This document shows positions 10,801 to 22,300 of a stretch of DNA of 64,000 nucleotides, piece by piece. The stretch lies in assembly GCA_000733355.1 (NCBI GenBank), contig JNVV01000002.1:855626-919625 (forward strand). The letters are read 5' to 3'. The first letter of the stretch is position 1, and the number at the start of each line of letters is the position of its first letter. The position numbers and the translations under genes are program-made. Under the pieces are notes generated by a model, which searched no databases, was not told the DNA's origin, and worked only from the letters and a program-made list of their open reading frames with translations. This stretch comes from Falciphora oryzae. Taxonomy: Eukaryota; Ascomycota; Sordariomycetes; Magnaporthales; Magnaporthaceae.

Positions 10801-12997
10801 AGCTCTCGTATAGAGCTGTTCAGTGACTGAAGACACCAGTGGCCAGCAGCAGACTTCTCAAGGTCCAGGAGGTCTGGTTCCTGGAAATGAGCCACCAGCC
10901 TTCTCATTGCCATCATAGCAACAATCCGAGGCTTACGCGAGTTGAGAAAGGCGGGAAGCTTGATTATGCGGGTGAAAACTGTCACAACCATCGATTTTGC
11001 AGCCTTGTCAAGACACTGCGGCGTCCGTTGTGGCCTCTCGAGGCCTGAGCAAAAGCAACAACGAAGGCTATTCGACTCGGACATTGGCTCGCTGACCAAT
11101 GCCAGAGTATTGTCGGCCGCACATGCAATATGCGCGATCAGGTCGAGCACGCGGCAAGTGTCGTTTGCTTCGAGAGCAGGGTAACCCAACCTGGGATGTG
11201 CCGGGTCAGCGAAGAAGGATCACAGATTCGACCAGCCGAGAGATGAGGCCTACACCACAAGGTTCTGTAGGCGTTCATAGTCCTCTAGAACATCGGCATT
11301 GAAAATCTTGCAGATGTGGACTATAACAGAACGCAGCATAGCCGTCTCGGAGGAGAGCTTCCTCCGTTTGGCCAAGGGCTGAGAAGCAAGCGGAGCAGGT
11401 GCGTGAAGCTTCAGGCGTCTGACAATCTGTCGGAGATCTGTGTCGACATATTGCTCGAGTGTAACATCGGGGCGGAAGCTGCCGACATCTGTACACGACA
11501 AGGCGTTCGTGAGCAGCTCTAGACAACTCTTTGCTCAGTCAGTCAGCTTAGATGCTTTTTTTTTCTTTTTCACTTTTCCAGCAAGCAGGGAGGGGAAGGG
11601 TGATCGCAGCGTACCAAGAAGTCAGTGCCAGCCCCTAAGATCTCGTTTTGTGTAGCTAAATTGTTGAGGGGGTTGACCAGCTGCGAAGTAGCCAGCCTGC
11701 TGACCGGCCTATATCTCATAGCCGAATGAGATATTTGAACCATAGCGAGACAGAATGCCTTTCTTGTGGCTACACCATTCTCGTCGGGCAGCAGCAGCTC
11801 CGACGTCGAATCCAAGCATCGACCGCAGATCAAAACCAATACACTGAGAATCTTGTGGCGAACATCTCCCTGCACGACGTCGACGTTCTCTTGCAATGAG
11901 ACTAGTTTCAGGAGGCAATGTATTGTGGAAGCGGTGTGGCTCTCGAGGCCCCCTTCGTGGCTGCATCGAGCCTGGATGGCATGGAATGCTTGGAGCGAAT
12001 CGACCAGCCACGGTACGATTTGTCGGAAAGCTGCCGACAGGGCCGGACTGGACCTTGCCGACGAAGTAGCCGTGCCTAGCAGGTGAAGAAGGCTCCGGGC
12101 ATGCCTGACAGCGTGCTTAACGCTGGTCACTCTGTAGGTGCATCCTGTAAATGGTGGAGAGCCAGCTCCCGACTGTGTTTCCGGAGCAGTGGCCTTCGAA
12201 GGCAGCTCGAGCGAGATAGCAGAGTGTACGCTATTGGGGGAGCGAGTAGAAAGATAGCTAAGGAGGGCTGTTGATAGCGTGTCAGTTTGTTTTGTTCCAA
12301 ATATTTTGGCACTGGTTTCTGAGTCCATAAATGTGAATAACTCACAGTCCACGCTCGTCTGAAAGTAGCAAATTATTGAGCCTGTTTCGCCCCACAACGA
12401 GCCGGACTGATTCACCGTAGCGAGTATAAACTCGCAAAGGGATTCGATAACAGATGAGATCTCGAGGCACCTCTCGCTTCCAAGTAATTTCAGAATCTTG
12501 GGCAGTATCCACAGCCAGAGAGGCTCGCTGCGGCGGAACAAGAAGGCGCCCTCGTCGGGGACAAAGGCAAGCACGGCGGGGGTCTCCCGGATGGTGACGC
12601 GGATGAAGTTGGTAGTCTTCAGAGCCTCGGCCTTGAGCCGCGTGCGGTCCGCGAACGGGTCGTCCCACTTGAGGCCATCCAGCGCGACGCGGCAGTAGAC
12701 ATAAATGAGCATGTGGTTGTGCTCAACCCGCTCGGCAACCGTCTTGAGCAGGTTCGGGTCGTTCTTGAACCGCTCAATCACGGTGAAGAATTTCTGCAGC
12801 TCCTGGGTCTCGTCAGAGCGTGAGGACCGCACCGACGATACCGCGATGTTTTCCACGAGCTGCGCCGCTAGGGTTGACGGGGGCGGGTTGTTGTAGCCGC
12901 CGCCGGCGTGGGCTGCAGCCGCCATGCCAGGCGCCATTGTCGCTGCCGCACCGCGCTGTTCGGCAAAACCAGCCCTACCGTATGATTCTGGGGCCAT
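4867..12997 (-). CDS. mus-9: ATR/Mec1/Rad3-type checkpoint kinase (UVSB, MUS-9)
   Basis: PI3K-related protein kinase that signals from RPA-coated single-stranded DNA at damaged or stalled forks. Eleven exons fit: 12997-12346, 12267-11615, 11528-11254, 11190-10786, 10728-10561, 10493-10397, 10336-9860, 9781-9536, 9473-8245, 8182-7684 and 7604-4867, about 2,479 aa, close to usual fungal ATR length. Layout: N-terminal HEAT-like helices, UME region (about 910-1000), FAT region, kinase (about 2130-2420) and FATC. The kinase keeps a VKPK lysine near 2170, the catalytic loop GLGDRHGENVLL and the DFG-like VDFN. The protein ends with the family-typical YIGWCPFL. The start is the ATG before APESYGRAG; the upstream frame has no family likeness. 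Introns 12268-12345 (78 nt) and 10337-10396 (60 nt) are multiples of three with no stop; splicing them restores family alignment (for example AFNE-ILNLA). The acceptor of exon 6 near 10494 is uncertain by a codon or two. COX16 is divergent upstream. Confidence 0.95.
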
Positions 12998-13366
12998 CTC
13001 GCCGTCCGCCTCGCATGTGGCCGTGGGGAGGCCGGCAGTGCACAGAGCAAAAAGCAACCCGGTCGTGGGGTATCGCGATCTCGAGATTTGGATGAGGTCG
13101 AGGCAACGAGACGCGATTAAGCTCGACGCGCAGTCACATGATATCAATTAAACCTAGCAACCGCCACCCATGCAATCGACCAGCCATGTTTACCCCACTT
13201 GCCGCAACTCGGGCACGGGCTGAAGCTTCAGGGCATCATCAGCCGATACCACCACCAAAATCGTCCTTTGCAACTTTCGACTAGAGCCCGGCCACCATCG
13301 CACCACAAACCCGAGATCACAACACTCCGAGGCTGCAGCCGGAGGACTTCTTGCGCATCGCCTGCC
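12998..13366. promoter_or_regulatory. Shared ATR / COX16 intergenic promoter region
   Basis: About 370 bp separate the two divergent start codons, so both core promoters and 5' leaders must fit here. No specific transcription factor site was identified by eye. Confidence 0.6.
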
Positions 13367-13799
13367 ATGGCGGTGTTTCAGAGCAAAAAGTTCCGCGGGT
13401 CGGCGGATGCTACCAAGCTGGGGATGCGCTACAGGGCGCTGATGGCCAAGCATCCATTCTTGATGTTCGGGCTACCCTTCATGAGCGTTATTGTGGCAGG
13501 CTCTTTCGTCCTCACGCCCGCGACCGCCGTCCGATACGAGAAGCATGACCGCCGGGTCAGGCAGATGACTAAGGAGGAGGAGCTGGGACTCAACAAGGGT
13601 GCACGGAAGGTAGACATGAAGGAGGAATATTACGTGAGTTCGGGATCTGCCTGGCTGCTCTCCCCTCCTTCCACTCAAAGGAACATGGCTGACGTCGGAT
13701 CTTTGATCATCACAATAGAGACTGGCCGCGAAGGATCTAGACAATTGGGAACAAAAGCGGGTAGAACGATTCGCGGGCGAGAGCGACGGCAAACTATGA
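13367..13799 (+). CDS. cox16: Cytochrome c oxidase assembly protein COX16
   Basis: Small inner-membrane protein required for complex IV assembly. Two exons, 13367-13633 and 13719-13799, give 115 aa; the 85-nt intron has GTGAGT and a CAATAG acceptor. The family pattern is clear: a basic N-terminus with SKKFRG, then YRALMAKHPFLMFGLPF leading into one membrane segment at about residues 29-51. After it come VRYEKHDRRV and a charged C-terminal tail with EEYY at the exon join and LDNWEQKRV in exon 2. The ATG at 13367 is the first in frame before the conserved region and has a good context. Length is normal for the family. Confidence 0.95.
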
Positions 13800-16700
13800 A
13801 TGGCAGCTCGAGCACCCGACACAGAAACCACAACACTATTCAATGAGGCTCACCCTCACACGAAAACGCTTGGTGTAGCACGTCGGCCAGGAGTCGTCGA
13901 TCACTACTGCTATGACTCCTCGCCGTGTCGCGCCATACGTCGGCGGCGGCACCGCCGGCCAGCCATGCCAATAGCTTTGCACTCGTCATCAAGACACATG
14001 CGGAGAATGAAGGGAACACGGGCACGATAGTGCCGGTTGTCGATCCTTCCACAACGGCAAAACTTTGACGGGCGTGTCGGGCGCACATTGGCTGGCATCG
14101 GTGCGTGTTGTAATACGGCTAGCCGTTGAAGGAGCCCATGTTTCTTTGGTTGTTTTAGGGGTGAATGCTACATCCTTCCGCTGTCTTCTTTACAAGACCT
14201 TGGAGAAACAAACACGATGACATTCCATCTCTCCGAGTCGACGCAGCGTCTGGAAGGGGTGGGGAACATACATAGTACAGGGACAGCTCGTCTTTTTCGT
14301 TTCGAAATGCTCCCGCTGCCGGATTCCAGAGGAAACACGAGGAATGCAGATTAGCATGGTAGATCCTTGGACTCGCCGTGTTATCTCACGTCATCCATTG
14401 ACTTTATGTGCACTCCCGTGAGAAACGTCGGATGCTCTGGGGTTCGGTTTTCCTGGGAAACCCTGAGACGCGTAGGTTACTGGGATAGGTGATAGACATC
14501 TCCGAGCTTTCCCGGCCGCACGGCCATGGCCATATTTGGCCGTGTCAATCTAGTTAGGTTTGGAGATTAAAAATAACGGCCGGCTGCCTCGGCATTCACC
14601 AGGGCTACTCTCCACATTGCGCTTATCAAAGCAGCAACCAAAAGAGGAGGTTCAGGTCGCGCTACGATGCTCTCGGCAAAGCTGGTGAAAGTGCCATGCA
14701 TCCACGCTTGCTTGTTCATGTGTTCCTGCATGTGGCTTGGACGAGTGCGTGATGGGTACCTGAACATCATTTCAACATCGTTCTGGCCGTCGTCGACTCC
14801 GTCCGGCTGAGCAGCTGAAGTGATATTGGGAGGGGAAGTGTGTCACGGTTTGGTGTGGAAATTTCAAAAAGGCCCAGGTGATCGGTCAACCCCTGCCTGG
14901 CCTCGGTCGCTTCGGCTACGTAAGGGCTGCAGGGGAGGGGGGCCAGGCTGCGACTGAAGCCACCGGCGCGCACCAAGGCTGCTTGGTATGCCACGTGCGT
15001 GCATTGACGGCGAGCAGGGCAGAGGGGATGGAGCGGAACATCCGGCGCTCGGCAAGGCCCCTCTCGCCCGATGGAGGGTGCAAAGGTCCCGTCTCCGAAA
15101 GGATCCCAAGATCAATTATACCTGCATCGCCGGCTTAAGGCAGCATTGCACCCCACACGCGCAGAGCTTGGTTCCTGCGCCAGCGCGGAATGGCAAGCGG
15201 GTTATTGAAACTAAAGCAATGGCTGCCCGACACCCCTTCGGCGTCGGAGGAGGCGCTTGGCCGGCGGTGAGGGCGGGAAAATGGGGCAGGTGAGTGAGCC
15301 AATCCGGCAGCGTCGAGCCGATTCGAGCAACCTCGTCGTTCCAAGAGAAGGAGAAGCAAAAACGCGGAGCTGCCAGCCCCTAACAATCGAAATGCTCTCA
15401 CCCTCCTCTCTGCTCTAGGGCCCGAGGAGGATTTCGAGACCTGTTGCGAGATTCTCGATTGCCGGGGTCGAAAGTGGCGCCCTTTGGCGCAACTCGAGGA
15501 CGAACACCAGTGCGAACCAAGTGTGCGTGCGGCGGCCGGCAGCGGTTCGCGGCCTGGACGGCACAATAGCACTAATAGATAGGTAGTGCCGACGGTCCTT
15601 TCGCCTTTGCTTTTTGCTCCCTTAATCAATTCGCGCGAATCTCGATGGGTGTTTGTTCGGGCGGGTGGTGTGGTTGGCTGGCGGTATCGGTGTGCCTGGT
15701 GCCTGCATTGCCTGCATCCAGCTGCACCACTGCACCTCCTCTTGCGCGGAGCGATCGCGGCTGTGGCTTGGTACCGGCTCCGCATTCTCGATTACGATTG
15801 CATGCTAGTGCAGGTTAGCGCACTTTTCACGTTGGCGCGAATTGATTTTTCGGCTGGCAAGCTCGCAAACTCCAGGTCGGGCCAGGCACCCACCACCCAG
15901 GGTGCCAGCACAGGGTCGTGTCAGTCGTCGTCCCGCCCAGCCTGCTGGAAAGTCCCACTCGTCCAATGTTCCCGGACGAGATTCGTTTGAAGCTGCCAGA
16001 AACAGGCAAAAGCAATTGAACTCATTACTGGACCGTTGGCTGACGGCGGCATGTTCATTGACGTTGTCGCATGCAAAAAAAAAAAAAAAAAAAAAACGGC
16101 ACACAAGCTGGTGGCGATTTGTTTCAGGCTCAGCCAGGACGGGAATTTTTTTTAGGATTGATAATCAATCCTGGATGGCGGCTTGGATGCTCATAGAGAT
16201 CAACACCGCTAACCGGGAATCCCGTCCCTGTGCGGACCGCAGCTTCCCATCGACCAATAGGGCGGCCCCGATACGATGCTACCTCGGACAGGGGCCTGCA
16301 AAGCCTGGTTTTCCTTTTTTTTCTGTTGTTTCGAGTCCACCCGCGCCGCCCAACCAGCCCAAGACCTCCCACTTTCTTGCCGGGCGAGCCGTACAATGAC
16401 TGGAATGCGGCGGGGATCGATGATGGATGGGCTTTGCAGGACGCGCGCGGCGCCAAATCTCCGACCGCCGCGCTCCACCGACCTCACGATGACGAGCATC
16501 ACGAGCAAGTTCAGCAAGCTTTGAGCGTCCCGCACCAGAAGTGCCCGGGAATGCAGCAACGGGACTGCGCCGATGAAACAGATGATGTGCTGGGATGACA
16601 GCCCTTTTCCAGATTCTTTTACGCGTCGTCTCCGAGGGGTCTCGCTGTTCCGCCGCCAGACCGCTCCCTGTCAGCCCACGAAGGCTTGGGAGCGCTATGA

Positions 16701-17548
16701 CCACGGCCCATTTCCGCCCCTGCTCCAGCTCAGCGACCAGATGACATCTCGCACCACAGCCCATGACGTACGCCATCACACAGCCATGAGCCACCATCCC
16801 CACACGCCCAGAGGGGCAATGGCCTGGTCGGTGGAGCGCGGGCGCCAGGGTGAGGAAACTGTCGGGTCAGCTGCGAGTCTTGGGCGCTGCCTTTTTGCTG
16901 TCGGCCGGATCGGCCTCGTATGGTCGTGTGCCCGCCCGATACGGAAAGAAAAAAGAAGCACGAGTAGAAAAAGGAAGCGAGCCGCTATTCCAGATTCTCC
17001 CGACCTCATTTCCCTTGCCAGCCCAGCCTTCCGGCGACTCCCTGCCCGCATCCATCGCAGCCGCATACATTATCACCGCTTTCCTGCTCAGAAAAAAATC
17101 AAGCGGTCATGGGAAGCTCCATGAGACCCAGCCCCTCCTCCCACTTGGCACACCCTCAGCCTTGGATGCATCCTGCAAGGCACCACATGCACCACCCCCT
17201 TGTACCTCCGCTCCCCACCTTCTAGCGCACTATACCTGCTGCTGTCACCGTCATCACGGTCCCCACCCGTTCCAGTCATCCACTGCTAGGCACCGAGTAC
17301 TCCGAAAAGGGTATACAGTGGCTTCCCACTTACATATATCGCTCGCTTCTCCCCACCCAAACACTCTCGTCCCTACCTCTTTTTTCGGTAATCGAGAGTA
17401 GGCAGTCTTTGAGAGACCTTCTCATACTCCTCAAGGAGCCCGACGCTCCTTTATTCCGGCTTCCATCTACCTGGACACAGACCAGGGCGAAAACCTTCGA
17501 CACACGCCCGCTCACTAGCCGTAATACCCTTGTCGACCGGCCGGCAAA
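13800..17548. other. Intergenic region, about 3.7 kb
   Basis: No supported gene. Short frames on both strands (for example around 15.1-15.8 kb and 16.2-16.8 kb) have no family likeness. It contains a 22-nt A run at 16075-16096 and pyrimidine-rich stretches near 17.1-17.4 kb, probably the leader of the next gene. Confidence 0.55.
16075..16096. repeat. A22 homopolymer
   Basis: Uninterrupted run of 22 A in intergenic DNA. Confidence 0.95.
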
Positions 17549-18433
17549 ATGTTTGGCGACGCGGGGAACCGGATTCTCCGCAAATGCCGAAGCGAGCGAA
17601 GGCTTCGGGAGAAGGCCACCACCCAGGCTCCTCCTCAACATGTCCGAAAGGACAGCACCTTCAGCACCACGTCTTCCGAATCGTCGGACCACACCAACCA
17701 CCACAGGCAACCACGGCCGTCGACCGACCGAGACGACGGCCACCACCCGAGGATGTCCGAGGACGACTGGGACCCCCTGCGGCTCCACCCACCCCTGGAC
17801 GACGCCAGGTCTCCCTACATCACGGGTCGCGGCCAGGCCGGCCGCCAGCAGCCGGCCCCGCAGACGCCGGTTGTGGATAGCGACCATGGATACGGCAACG
17901 ACGCCGACATCGACGACATTATCGGCTCGTACGGCCTGACCGCCCTACGACCTCCGCCACCCCTGGCCAACCGACGGCCGCTCTTTCAGAGGATGAAGAC
18001 GGCCGAGATGGACATCCACGAAGGATTTGATTTCGGCTTTGTCGGCGGCAGCCCGACTTCACCGACGACGCCCACGGAGAGACTTCCTCACCACCATCAC
18101 CACCACCAACCACAGCAGCACCGCTACCAAAGCAACCTGCACTCGGCCACATCCCCAGTCTCCATCGCCGCTCGCCACCGCCGCCCGTCGACTGCATCGT
18201 CGACGGCCTCGGACTGCTCGAGCATCTTCATCCCTTCCCACGGCGCTGCCGGCCTCCCCATCACGCCGCTGCCGATGCCTCCGACGCCCAACCAGAGCAG
18301 ACCCAGGCCATCTCTCGGGGGCCCGGACTCACCCAACTTTATGCTCAAGCGAGGTGACTGGAAGCGGAGAGGGATCGTCTTCATCTCCGAGGAGGCCAAG
18401 GTCACCGAGGATGATTGCTTTGGGATACCTTGA
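17549..18433 (+). CDS. Unrecognised His/Ser/Pro-rich protein
   Basis: A single 294-aa frame from a good ATG (AAAATGTTT). I do not recognise a domain. The N-terminus is basic (RILRKCRSERRLREK), followed by Ser/Thr- and His-rich disordered sequence. Within this are more ordered islands: SEDDWDPLRLHPP (about 70-82), a short DIDDIIGSYGLTALRPPPP (about 120-138) and an acidic/aromatic MDIHEGFDFGFVGG. A six-His run followed by Gln-rich sequence lies near residue 182. The C-terminus ends in a basic-to-acidic block, LKRGDWKRRGIVFISEEA. The composition suggests an intrinsically disordered regulatory or scaffold protein; function unknown. No signal peptide or membrane segment is seen. The frame is GC-rich like the other genes, and the long pyrimidine-rich upstream region fits a real transcript. 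Confidence 0.65.
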   Translation: MFGDAGNRILRKCRSERRLREKATTQAPPQHVRKDSTFSTTSSESSDHTNHHRQPRPSTDRDDGHHPRMSEDDWDPLRLHPPLDDARSPYITGRGQAGRQQPAPQTPVVDSDHGYGNDADIDDIIGSYGLTALRPPPPLANRRPLFQRMKTAEMDIHEGFDFGFVGGSPTSPTTPTERLPHHHHHHQPQQHRYQSNLHSATSPVSIAARHRRPSTASSTASDCSSIFIPSHGAAGLPITPLPMPPTPNQSRPRPSLGGPDSPNFMLKRGDWKRRGIVFISEEAKVTEDDCFGIP

Positions 18434-19392
18434 AGCGCACGTCCCACGAGCGTCACCTCGACTCATTCCTTTCATACTTCTTCTGTTCTCATTTCACTCA
18501 TTCAAGCTTGGCAACTGCACATTCGCTACATATACCACAGACCATTCTTTTGTACTGCAAGAAACAATACCCCTCTTTTATTCCCTTCCTGTCTTCGGGT
18601 TATTTTAGTATACCTTTTATTAACCTGTCTTTATTGCGAGGCGTTGGATTGTGTAGGTAGAGGGATGTACACTGGTCGGTCTTTTTCACACTAAAACCTC
18701 GCAAGGCGTTCTGGAGCCTTTCTTATGTTTATTGCTTTCCTAAAAGTACCCACGGTGGCACCGAATTATATACAATGTCTTATAGTTCCCGAGTTGATGC
18801 TAGCGCTGTATATTATTGTTTCCACCTTGTGTTACTACACCTAGGCCTTTGCTTTTCTCTCAACTTCATTCTCTACGATATTATCTGGGCTTCCTCCAAA
18901 TCCGCACCGTCCCTCGTCCAGTGGGCTGCTGGACTACCTGCTGGGATAGGCAGCGATGCAGTGCAACGACGTATCTTTCAAGAGCAGCTTTTCTTTATAG
19001 CTACTTACTCACAATAACACAACGGCTCTGCCCAAACAATACTTGTTCTTCCTTGATTGCTCACTTTGGTGTTCCTCCTGTAATCCCGCTTTCCTAGCCC
19101 CGGAACTCCTGCAGCCCAATGCATCCTACGTCAGCCACTTGCATCACCGTTTTCACTCGCCTTTGCCAACGAGCCGCCGATCATGAACACATTGGTCGCG
19201 CCGATATGCACTCGATCGGCCAATGACGAGGCTGGCGATGAGGGGTGCGGGACAGCAGCGGGGAAGCAGCGCCTTCTGACGGACTTCAATTACTGCGTCT
19301 GCTCCTTCCCAGCGCGCGGCTCTCCTGCGATGGGTTTTTCTTTATCGTCCGTCTAGATCGCGACCCGAGCGCTCAGCCGAAAATCGCGCAGC
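18434..19392. other. Intergenic region
   Basis: AT-richer than its flanks; likely the 3' UTR of the preceding gene followed by the promoter of the NLR-like gene. No supported coding frame. Confidence 0.55.
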
Positions 19393-22300
19393 ATGTCGGA
19401 TCGCAAGGATGAGAAACCTCGACTCAGCTTTCGCCGGATGTTCAAGTCGGATTATGGCAACGGTTCCCGTGCCGTCGACCCCAAGACCTCGTCGGTCAAT
19501 GTCGCTACGCCCACCGGTAAAGACGGGGGCCTAGTCGCCTCCGAAGCTAACTCGCGAACTGCGCCCGTATGGCTACGAGACACTCTATTTATTGATTCCA
19601 AATCCCGTCAATGAATCTCCGGTACTAACCTAGCCCGCAGCAGACAGCCACTCCCCCGACCAAGAGACCCTTCTGGCAAATCGCATATGATGGTATCATC
19701 AACGACGACGATGCCAAAACACGCAAAATCGTCCAAGCCTACGACTCCCTGATTATTCGCATGGAGCAGCAAAGGCGACAGTCCAGACTGGAGAGCGTTC
19801 ACGGCCAGGGAGATGATGGATCCCTCGGTCCGCCGGAGGACGACGAAGACGGCTTCGGCTCTGGAAACGATCATGTCTCCCTCGATCGTCGAGTGGTCGG
19901 CCGCGAGGAGGAGATGAGAGCTATCACCACCGTGCGGCTCGAGGAGATGGAGTCCAAGGAATGGAAGATGACATGGCGCGGCAACGTGCTCAAGGTCCGC
20001 GAACAGGTCACGGGTATCATCAACGTCGTCCAGCGCTTCTCTGGTCTAGTTGGTCAGGCGGCGTCTGCCAGTCCCGAGGCAGGACTTGCCTTTTCCGGAG
20101 TGTGCATCATTCTCGAGGTAAGAACTAAACCACTCCCAGTGCAAATTTTAGCCGGCCGCGGTAACTAAGCACAGAACCGTTTCTATGCAGCTCATTGTCG
20201 CCGACACCAAAGAGCGGGAGGCCGCCATTGAGGGCGTGCAGAGTGTCACACGTGTTGTTGCGCGGACCGGTATCCTGGAACGGGACTACGTAAAGGGTCG
20301 CCTTAAGAGCAAAGAAGACCCCGAGAGCAACGAGGACTTCGAGAAGGCACTGATTGCTCTCTACCGCGCCATCGCCTTCTACTATATGAAGGCCGCCTGC
20401 TACTTCGCGAGGTCGACCCCCATGCGAACGGTTCGCGGTCTGGTGGCCGCAGACTCGTGGAAGTCGGCGCTGGATTCCGTGTTACAGGCCGATAGTGTAT
20501 TCTCCAAGCTCGGGGAGCGTCTGGGACTCTCTCGATCGCTCCACGACCTGGACGCAGTGCTTGCGAACCTGGCCAAGAAGGACTCCAAGGAACTCGTCAG
20601 CGACATCGCGGAGTGGCTCGACGTCAAGACTCTGCACGGCGACACAAGTCCGGAGCTGCCTTCCGGACGTGAGAGCGTTGGAGGCTGGCTCTTCGAGGAT
20701 CCATCGTACCGAGAGTGGGAAGATGGCGGAGGGGGCCAGCTTTGGATCAAGGGAACCCTGGGTACTGGGAAGTCGACTCTTGTTGCACTAGTGGTCGACC
20801 GGATGCTCCGACAGAGAATGAAGCGGGACGTCGCCTACTTCTACTGCAGCACCAACCCAACTGGCAGTGGCGGCGGCGAGTCTGGGAGAGGCCCGCTAGA
20901 CAAGGCGGGAGCGGCCCGCATCCTGCGTGCGCTCCTGGGGCAGCTGTCGATGTCACCGGACCGCAGTCAAGTGGTTGAGGAAGTCGAGGAGGCTTTCGAG
21001 AAGTCGACGCAATCCGGCGCCATAGGTCACGTCCCCCTGGGGCTCGAAGATGCCAAGGACCTTCTCGTCAAAGTCATCAACAGCCGGCAAGTTACCACCA
21101 TCATCATCGACGGGCTGAACGGGCTTGTGGATCACTGCACTCTTTTGAGGGCCATTCGAGATATCAACGAGATGGCTGAGCCGCGGAAGCTTCGGTTGCT
21201 CTTCAGTAGCCAGGAAATCGTTCACCTGACCGACTTCTTCTCATCGACGAAGACGATCGTCGCCGGCGGAAACAACAGCCTCGGTGATATGGAGTCTTTC
21301 ATCCAAGCAAGAGTGGATGCATTCGTCAAGGATCGACCCGGTACCCTCAGTGAGGATATATCGAATAACATTGCGAGAGTGTTATCTAAGAAGGCAGAAG
21401 GAATGTTCGTCAACACTCTGCCTCCCATCCCTATCCACACCGAATTAACTACGAATGCCTTCTGATGATATCGACACTTTAGGTTCATTTGGGCAGGCCT
21501 ATGTCTCGACAAGATTCTTGACATTGACAAAACAGCCAGCCAGATCATGGATGAGTGGCAGAAAATCGAGGGACAAATGTTCCGCGGCCCCCTCCAAGAC
21601 CTTGTATAAATCTACGACCAGGCCTACGACAGGACACTCGGCACCAACCAAAGAGAGCGAAGTGTGGTCAGTCAAGCCGCTCAGCGTGTGTTCATGTGGG
21701 TGTTGGCTTCGAGGGGCAACTTGCAAGGGGAGCAGTATTTCGCCCTACACGAGGACGAGGCCGGCAATGCCCCGGCGGCCAAAACACTGCGGACCTGCCA
21801 AAACTTCTTCAAGGTGTCGGATTCAGGGGTCGTAACCGTCTCGCACTCTTCGGTCTGGCCATACGTCTGCCTCAAGCTCGCTGGCCAGGTTGAGCAGTTC
21901 ATCTACCCGGACGCTACCTCAAGTTCGAAGCAAAACGAGGACCTCCTTTCAGAGGCTGGACTGGCTGCTAAGGCGAGAGCAGAAGGGCGACTCGCTAGAG
22001 AGTGCTTCGGAATGCTCCCGTGGCGTAACCGCGCCCTCGGCACAGAAGAGCAAGAGCCAACGCTACCGATCTCTGAAGCTCAGACAGCCATATTCCTCGA
22101 CTACGCTTGTATGCATGGATTCGATCATCTATTCTCTCTGGGGGATAAAGACGGCCCCCTCAGTAGTCTAAAAGACCGAGCATTTTCCCTATTCGATCCG
22201 GAAAATATCGATGCCCTTCGTCGGTGGGTGGAGATATACGACCGCGAGGATCTGGCAGCCGTTGGTCAAGACAGGGCACCGACCGCCGGCCGACCCAAGG

